From the NCBI GenBank assembly GCA_964630925.1, contig CAZVZK010000018.1, forward strand, positions 1 through 64,000: DNA of 64,000 nt, written 5' to 3'. This document shows positions 59,170 through 64,000 of the stretch, piece after piece; the first letter of the stretch is position 1; each line of letters starts with the position of its first letter. A program made the position numbers and the translations under genes. Below the pieces are notes generated by a model that was given only the letters and a program-made list of their open reading frames with translations, was not told the origin of the DNA and ran no database searches. Source of the DNA: RGDT01 sp964630925 (GTDB taxonomy: Bacteria; Planctomycetota; Planctomycetia; Gemmatales; Gemmataceae).

Positions 59170-59386
59170 TAGCCGTTCACCCGGCCTGTGGGGTTAGACA
59201 AAATGAGACGTGGAGGGCGGCCACGGCACGGCCGTGGGTGGCCTGACCACAGGCCCTGCAATGCAAATACCGCCAGGAATTTGCATTTCAGGGGGTTGCC
59301 TGGGGGGGTGCAATGCAATGCAATCCGCCCCACCCGGCCATCCCACCTGTCTACTTCCGTCTAATTCCCACACCCGGCTGAACGGG
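59170..59386 (+). repeat. MITE-like inverted-repeat element, copy B
   Basis: About 217 bp, nearly the reverse complement of copy A (4822-5036). The ends GTTCACCCGGCCTGTGGGG (from 59175) and, on the other strand, GTTCAGCCGGGTGTGGGAAT (ending near 59383) are imperfect inverted repeats of each other. The interior hairpin of copy A is present but with two mismatches. It begins only eight bases after the stop codon of the DUF1592 gene and has the same orientation as copy C. The rest of the spacer, 59387-59510, holds nothing recognisable. Confidence 0.75.
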
Positions 59387-59510
59387 AACGAGTGGCATTC
59401 GCCCTGCGACATGCCGGACGAGGACAAGAACGAGGCAGCCTCACTCTCGCCGCGAGCCGGGCGGCTCGTCGATTCCGCCCCCGATGACCCCGATTCACCA
59501 CCCTCGGGCA

Positions 59511-60050
59511 TCACACACGCTCCAGCCTCCGGCGTGGCTCTGGTGGCAGCTCGACGCGGATCGCGTCGCCGAGGCGCACCTCGCCGCCGGCCTCCACCGT
59601 CGCCATCACGCCGGCCTTCGGGGCCGCCCGGCCCCCTTCGCGCCCCAGAACCGCCGCCATCAGGCCGGCGCGGAAGCGGTCGAGCTGCACGCACGGGTTG
59701 CGCAGGCCCGTCACCACGATCACCGCGTCCGGGCCGAGGTGCAGACGCGTCCCCGTCGGCAGGCTCAGGAGATCGACGCCGCGTGTGGTGACGTTCTCGC
59801 CCATCTGGCCCGGCGCGACGTCGAAGCCCGCGGCGTTCAGCTCTTCGTGCAGCTCCGCGTGGATCAGGTGGACTTGCCGCAGGTTCGGCTGCGTCGGGTC
59901 CGCCTTCACGCGTGAGCGGTGCTTGACCGTCTCACCCATGTGGGCGTCGCCCTCGACGCCCCGGCCCGCCACGAGGCGGATCACGTCACGGCCCTCCTTG
60001 CCGAAGGTGTGCGCCGGGCTCGCGCTCACCGCCACGACCACGCCGTCCAT
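59511..60050 (-). CDS. MOSC domain protein
   Basis: A 179-residue protein of the MOSC (molybdenum cofactor sulfurase C-terminal) superfamily. GVEGDAHMGETVKHRSRVKA, HLIHAELHEELNAAGFDVAP and GQMGENVTTRGVDLLSLP are typical, as is the conserved Cys in TGLRNPCVQLDRF. Stand-alone MOSC proteins bind molybdenum or handle sulfur; the exact activity cannot be read. ATG 60050 is chosen because the family starts VVAVSASPAHTF just after it, while the open frame upstream is a shadow of the neighbouring gene on the other strand. It is divergent from the NHL-repeat gene. Confidence 0.92.
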   Translation of the reverse strand: MDGVVVAVSASPAHTFGKEGRDVIRLVAGRGVEGDAHMGETVKHRSRVKADPTQPNLRQVHLIHAELHEELNAAGFDVAPGQMGENVTTRGVDLLSLPTGTRLHLGPDAVIVVTGLRNPCVQLDRFRAGLMAAVLGREGGRAAPKAGVMATVEAGGEVRLGDAIRVELPPEPRRRLERV

Positions 60051-60158
60051 CCCACCGCCTCCACCGACGCGGCGACTCCGCCAGGATACGAAGGGCAGGG
60101 GCCGGCGGTCTACGGGCGGGATAAGCTGACCTCCACACCCCTCGACCCGAGGCCACGC

Positions 60159-61163
60159 ATGACCGCCACGCTCGTCGGCTCCGGACGATTCAGCTACCGC
60201 GTCGATCCCGCCTGGGACCACTTCCCCGGCGACGGACCCCTCGGCGAGGCCGTCGGCGTCGCCTGCGACAGCAAGGGCCGGGCCCACGTCTTCCTGCGCT
60301 CGCCCGTGCCGGTGCGCATCTACGAGGCCGACGGCACGCCCGCCGGCTCGTGGGGCGAGGGCGTCTTCACCAGGCCGCACGGCATCACCGTCGGGCCGGA
60401 CGACACCGTCTACTGCGTGGACGACTTCGGCCACTGCGTCCACGCCTTCACGGCGGAGGGCAGGCCGCTGTTCACGCTCGGCACGCCGGGCAGGCCGTCC
60501 GACACGGGCGCCACCAGCATCGATTACCGCACCATCAAGCGCGGCGCCGGGCCGTTCTGCTACCCCACCAACCTCGCCGTCGCGCCGGACGGCGGCCTCT
60601 ACATCGCCGACGGCTACGGCAACGCCCGCGTCCACCATTTCGCGCCCGACGGGCGGCTCATCCGCTCGTGGGGCGAGCCGGGCGCCGGGCCGGGGCAATT
60701 CCACGTCCCGCACGGCATCGCCGTGGACGCGGACGGCATGGTGTTCGTGGCCGACCGCGAGAACAGCCGGCTGCAGCTCTTCGCGGCGGACGGCACGTTC
60801 CGCGGCGAGTGGTGCGACGTGGCCCGGCCTTGCGAGGTGTACATCGACAGGGCGGGCGGGCTGGTGTACGTCGCCGAGCTGGGCTTCCGGGCGGGACGTT
60901 GGCCGGGGACGGGGACGCACGCGCCGGGCGACGCCTTCGGGCGGGTGAGCGTCTTCGACAGGGGCGGGGCGCTGCTGGCGCGGTGGGGCGGCGAGGGCGA
61001 CCCGTGCGCCCCCGGCGACTTCTTCGCCCCGCACGACATCTGGGTCGATGGGCGTGGCGACGTGTACGTCGCCGAGGTGGCGCTGTCCGGCGGCGGGCGG
61101 ACGGGCCTGGTGCCGGCGTCGTGCCACACGCTGCAGAAGTTCGTCCTGGTGCGCGAGGGGTGA
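60159..61163 (+). CDS. NHL-repeat (PAL-like) beta-propeller protein
   Basis: A 334-residue beta-propeller. NHL blades are evident: VGVACDSKGRAHVFLRSPVP, FTRPHGITVGPDDTVYCVDD, CYPTNLAVAPDGGLYIADGY, FHVPHGIAVDADGMVFVADR, each with the G(I/V)AVD.DG..YVAD signature. The order of blades and length resemble peptidyl-alpha-hydroxyglycine lyase-like proteins and other six-bladed NHL proteins. There is no signal peptide. Function unknown; a ligand-binding or lyase role is possible. ATG 60159 is the start; the following gene begins six bases after the stop. Confidence 0.88.
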   Translation: MTATLVGSGRFSYRVDPAWDHFPGDGPLGEAVGVACDSKGRAHVFLRSPVPVRIYEADGTPAGSWGEGVFTRPHGITVGPDDTVYCVDDFGHCVHAFTAEGRPLFTLGTPGRPSDTGATSIDYRTIKRGAGPFCYPTNLAVAPDGGLYIADGYGNARVHHFAPDGRLIRSWGEPGAGPGQFHVPHGIAVDADGMVFVADRENSRLQLFAADGTFRGEWCDVARPCEVYIDRAGGLVYVAELGFRAGRWPGTGTHAPGDAFGRVSVFDRGGALLARWGGEGDPCAPGDFFAPHDIWVDGRGDVYVAEVALSGGGRTGLVPASCHTLQKFVLVREG

Positions 61164-61169
61164 GGGGGG

Positions 61170-62600
61170 ATGAACGCCGTCCAACGCATCGATCCGACGC
61201 CGGAAGGGCTACAGGACGCGCTCCGAGCGGCCGTCAGTGGTGCGACGCCGGACGGCGGGCCGCCGCTGTCCGCCCCCGACTGGACGACTCTGGAGGAGAA
61301 GGGCAACATCGCCGAGGGCCAAACCACACGGCGTTTCAACCTCGACGGGGGGTACGTCCTCGACATTCAGGCCGTCAGGTGGACCGATGCCATCGGACGC
61401 AAACACTGGCGGATCGCGGCAGACTACGGGCCATCGAGCAAGGACGGCTTGCGTGCGTTCTCACACCCCCTGGTGGCGTTCGCGCCGCCGTTCTCGTGCG
61501 GTTGGCGTGACGGCACCCGTTGGCGGCGCGAGATACTCGTCCACTGCGTCTGTGGGGCGGTCGGGACGCCTGTGGAGCTCGGCTGGGTGGGCCGCGCCTG
61601 CGGGGCGTGCCATGCCCGAGAGCAGCGGGGGCTCCCGTCCCATCGGCCGCGCCCCGGCCATGTGGCGCTTCGGTCCGGCCACCCCTGCCATGTCCTCGCT
61701 GACGGGCGTGTAGCCTTCATCCGCGTGAAGCGGTCGGCCGGGCCGGAGCTGGCCATCGGCGTCTGGGCGTCCCCTGACGCGGCGGCTCCGGAGTGGGAAT
61801 CCCCATGCGGGCCGAACGCACGCCTGCTCACGGCGGGCGGCGGCTTCATCGCCCTCTCTGAAGCCGGCGGCATCTCCTTCTTAACGGAAGGTGGGGCGGC
61901 CGCGGGCAGGCTCACCCCAAACATCCTCCGGGGGCGTTGGCCGACGAGCGCCTTCTTCGTGGGCCAAGGGCCGGCCTCCTTGCTCCTCGTCTCGGACCGT
62001 GGCGAGGCCTCCTTATTCCCGATGATGCGGTCTGGCGAGGTAATGGATGAGTGTCGGATCGACGACGCCGGCGGTCAGATCCACGGGGGCGTTGGCACGC
62101 CAACCGGCGACCACTTTCTCCTCAGCGTGGAGGGCGGGGCGCTCCACGGCGTGCAGCGCCGCGAGCTGCATTCCGGCCTCGTGGCGGACCTGTTGGAGGC
62201 CAGCGATGGGCGGGCACCATATTGGACGTGCGGATTGCCTGACGGGGCCGTGATCGGGATTCTGTGGGGGGCCGAGGGCTGGACGCTGACTCGGTGGCCG
62301 TCGGGGGGGCCGGTTTCGCAGGCCAAGGGGCGCGGGCCGGAACGCCGCGCCCCGGAAATGACCGTCTCCATAGGGCTGCCGTCAGGGATGCCGGCCGCCG
62401 CTCCCGATGGCGAGATCGCCCTTGTGGAGGACGGCGAGATCGTGGCGCGGTGCGCCAAGACGCTCCTCCGGCGGGCGTCTTTCCGCCCCGACGGCGTCAC
62501 GCTTCAAGGGTACATCGGCTTCTCCGGCGGGCGGTTGCTCGCACTGACCGACAAGGGCACCGCCGTCTGGCCGTGGCGCGAGCTGATGGGCAAGCCGTGA
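61170..62600 (+). CDS. Zn-knuckle / beta-repeat hypothetical protein, first of a tandem pair
   Basis: A 476-residue protein unknown to me. Near residue 128 a four-Cys set, HCVCGAVGTPVELGWVGRACGACHARE (CxC..CxxC), looks like a zinc knuckle. The N-terminal part has RIDPTPEGLQDALRAAV and VRWTDAIGRKHWRIAADYGP. The C-terminal part is made of short beta repeats (FIALSEAGGISFLTEGG, GDHFLLSVEGGALHG) ending in DGEIALVEDGEIVARCAKTL, consistent with a beta-propeller. No signal peptide. The next gene is a paralogue with the same layout. ATG 61170 follows the NHL gene closely, so the three may be one operon. Confidence 0.82.
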   Translation: MNAVQRIDPTPEGLQDALRAAVSGATPDGGPPLSAPDWTTLEEKGNIAEGQTTRRFNLDGGYVLDIQAVRWTDAIGRKHWRIAADYGPSSKDGLRAFSHPLVAFAPPFSCGWRDGTRWRREILVHCVCGAVGTPVELGWVGRACGACHAREQRGLPSHRPRPGHVALRSGHPCHVLADGRVAFIRVKRSAGPELAIGVWASPDAAAPEWESPCGPNARLLTAGGGFIALSEAGGISFLTEGGAAAGRLTPNILRGRWPTSAFFVGQGPASLLLVSDRGEASLFPMMRSGEVMDECRIDDAGGQIHGGVGTPTGDHFLLSVEGGALHGVQRRELHSGLVADLLEASDGRAPYWTCGLPDGAVIGILWGAEGWTLTRWPSGGPVSQAKGRGPERRAPEMTVSIGLPSGMPAAAPDGEIALVEDGEIVARCAKTLLRRASFRPDGVTLQGYIGFSGGRLLALTDKGTAVWPWRELMGKP

Positions 62601-62654
62601 CCGTTGCCGGCGGTCGGCGCCGTGTGATGAAGGATGAGCCCGAGGTGACCCCAG

Positions 62655-64000
62655 ATGCACCCCGTCCTCCGCATCGACCCGGACCCGGACACCTTGCAGG
62701 ACGCCGTCGATGAGGCGATGAGCCGCGCCGCGCCCGGTGGGCGTCCGCTGCGTGCCCCGGGCTGGGGGGCTCTGGAGGCCAAGGGCCGGTCCGCCGAGGG
62801 GCAGGCCGTCCGCCGCCTCCACCTGAGCGGCACCCACGTCATCGACCTCCACGCCGTCTGGTGGACCGACGCCATCCGCCGCAAGCACTGGCGCATCACG
62901 GCCGAGTACGGCCCGACCCACCGCGACCCGGCGTCCACGCTCGGCCACCCCCTCGCCGCCTTCGCCCCGCCGCTGTCGTGCGGCCAGCGCGAGCACGGCG
63001 GCCTCGTCGTCCAGTGCCGCTGCGGCAACGTCGGCTCCCCCGCCGCGCTGGGGTGGATGGGCGAGACGTGCGGGCCGTGCAGCGACCGCGAGCAGGAGGG
63101 GTTGCCGCCGCTCGGCCCTCCCCGCCTGCGCCTGGCGTTGTCGGAGAGCGTGGGGTGCCTGCCGCTGGCCGATGGCCGCGTCGCCGTCGTCCGCGACACG
63201 CCGTCGGGTAACGCCCTCGCCGTCTGGCCTTCGCCGGACGCCGACGCCCCGACGTGGCAGGTGCCGTGCGAGCCCGACACGACGTTGCTCACGACGGCCG
63301 GCGGCCTCATCGCCCTCGGCGATGCCAGTGAGGTTGTCATCCTCTCCGCCGAGGACGGCGTCGAGAAGGGCCGGCTCACCGACGCCCTCCTTCAGGGCAG
63401 GAGGGCGGCGTCCGCCTGCTTCGTCGGCCGCGGAAAGCGGGCGCTGGTCCTCGGCTGTGGGATCATCGGCCCGGTCCTCGTCCGTGTGCCGTGCGACGCG
63501 GGTGAGCCGGTCGAGCTCGCTGGGGAGGACGGGCCGTATTTCCGCGTCGTGGGCGTCGCCGCCTGCCCGCCGGGGGATCACTTCCTCCTCGCGGTGACCG
63601 CCGGCACGGATGTCGGCATCCAGGTCCGCGACGCCGGCACCGGCGCGCCGGCCGGCGTGCTGCGGGCCGGGAGCGGCATGCCGGTCCAGGCGCCGGCGGC
63701 GCTCCCGGACGGCAGCGTCCTCGGCTGGTTCGCCGACGGCGACGGCGTCGTCCTGGCCCGGTGGTCGCCGGGCGCGGCCCGCGTCTTCGGCCCGGCGGAC
63801 CGCGTCGTCCCTGCCGGCAGACCCGACAGCGCCGCCGTCGCCGCACCGGATGGCGAGATCGCGGCCGTCGAGGGCGGCGAGATCGTCGCCCGCTGCGCCA
63901 GGACGTTGAAGCGTCGGGCGGCCTTCCGCCCCGAAGGCGCGGAGCTACAAGGGCGCATCGGCTTCGCGGGAGGCTGGCTCTTCGCGGACACGTCCGTGGG
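62655..64000 (+). CDS. Paralogue of the preceding Zn-knuckle / beta-repeat protein, 3' end cut off
   Basis: Starts at ATG 62655 and runs off the right edge after 448 codons. It mirrors its neighbour from the first residues (RIDPDPDTLQDAVDEAM, VWWTDAIRRKHWRITAEYGP) through the four-Cys motif (CRCGNVGSPAALGWMGETCGPC) to the C-terminal DGEIAAVEGGEIVARCARTL. Identity is clear by eye over the whole length. The pair arose by tandem duplication. Function unknown. Confidence 0.85.
   Translation, partial: MHPVLRIDPDPDTLQDAVDEAMSRAAPGGRPLRAPGWGALEAKGRSAEGQAVRRLHLSGTHVIDLHAVWWTDAIRRKHWRITAEYGPTHRDPASTLGHPLAAFAPPLSCGQREHGGLVVQCRCGNVGSPAALGWMGETCGPCSDREQEGLPPLGPPRLRLALSESVGCLPLADGRVAVVRDTPSGNALAVWPSPDADAPTWQVPCEPDTTLLTTAGGLIALGDASEVVILSAEDGVEKGRLTDALLQGRRAASACFVGRGKRALVLGCGIIGPVLVRVPCDAGEPVELAGEDGPYFRVVGVAACPPGDHFLLAVTAGTDVGIQVRDAGTGAPAGVLRAGSGMPVQAPAALPDGSVLGWFADGDGVVLARWSPGAARVFGPADRVVPAGRPDSAAVAAPDGEIAAVEGGEIVARCARTLKRRAAFRPEGAELQGRIGFAGGWLFADTSV

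Overview
The window looks like a chromosomal segment from a planctomycete, most likely a member of the Gemmataceae (Gemmata and relatives). The evidence is very high GC, twin-arginine DUF1501 proteins, a PSCyt1/DUF1592-type giant protein, a TIGR02996 repeat-companion protein, DUF3500, DUF1559-like and TIGR03067-like proteins, a Hanks-type kinase fused to TPRs, a TPR-CHAT protein, and N-terminal L-x-x-LEER sorting motifs. I see no rRNA, tRNA, CRISPR array, prophage or recognisable transposase. Codon use and GC are uniform, so there is no obvious foreign island. Many genes lack a clear Shine-Dalgarno, so some starts are uncertain.

Left part (1-15.8 kb): a cut-off alpha/beta hydrolase, a radical-SAM activase beside RNA 3'-phosphate cyclase (rtcA), a DUF1501 protein, then a 0.75 kb spacer with a strong hairpin and copy A of a small inverted-repeat element. 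An acyl-CoA synthetase-like gene follows. Next is a BlaI/BlaR1-type pair behind a 46-bp operator dyad; the BlaR1-like sensor has an unusual CXXCH plus coiled-coil plus Ig-like tail. Pyruvate kinase, a GGDEF response regulator and a 1239-residue Ser/Thr kinase-TPR protein lie on the minus strand, and the last two genes overlap.

Middle (16-32.9 kb): a large zinc-ribbon membrane protein with Met-Gly-rich repeats and a DUF1559-like region, followed by a frame-shifted or GTG-started companion. Then comes a compact minus-strand operon: N-acetyltransferase-like protein, polysaccharide deacetylase, FkbH-like HAD, acyl carrier protein and a MaoC-SDR fusion. This is the best candidate for a small uncharacterised biosynthetic system. 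Next are a PafA-like phosphatase, small exported proteins, a Uma2 protein, an SPFH-GYF protein, and a small membrane protein coupled to dihydroorotate dehydrogenase.

Right part (33-64 kb): exported proteins, a sirtuin-cupin pair, a DUF1508 protein, an aldo/keto reductase, and a 1773-residue lipoprotein with two CsgG-like domains and long TPR arrays. Beside that lipoprotein is a TPR-CHAT peptidase-like protein. Two exported proteins with planctomycete sorting signals follow, then an oxygenase-like gene coupled to a TIGR02996-LRR gene. Two same-orientation copies (C and B) of the inverted-repeat element bracket a DUF1501 / Lys-rich / DUF1592 gene set. The window ends with a MOSC protein, an NHL-repeat protein and a tandem pair of Zn-knuckle/beta-repeat paralogues, the last cut by the window edge.
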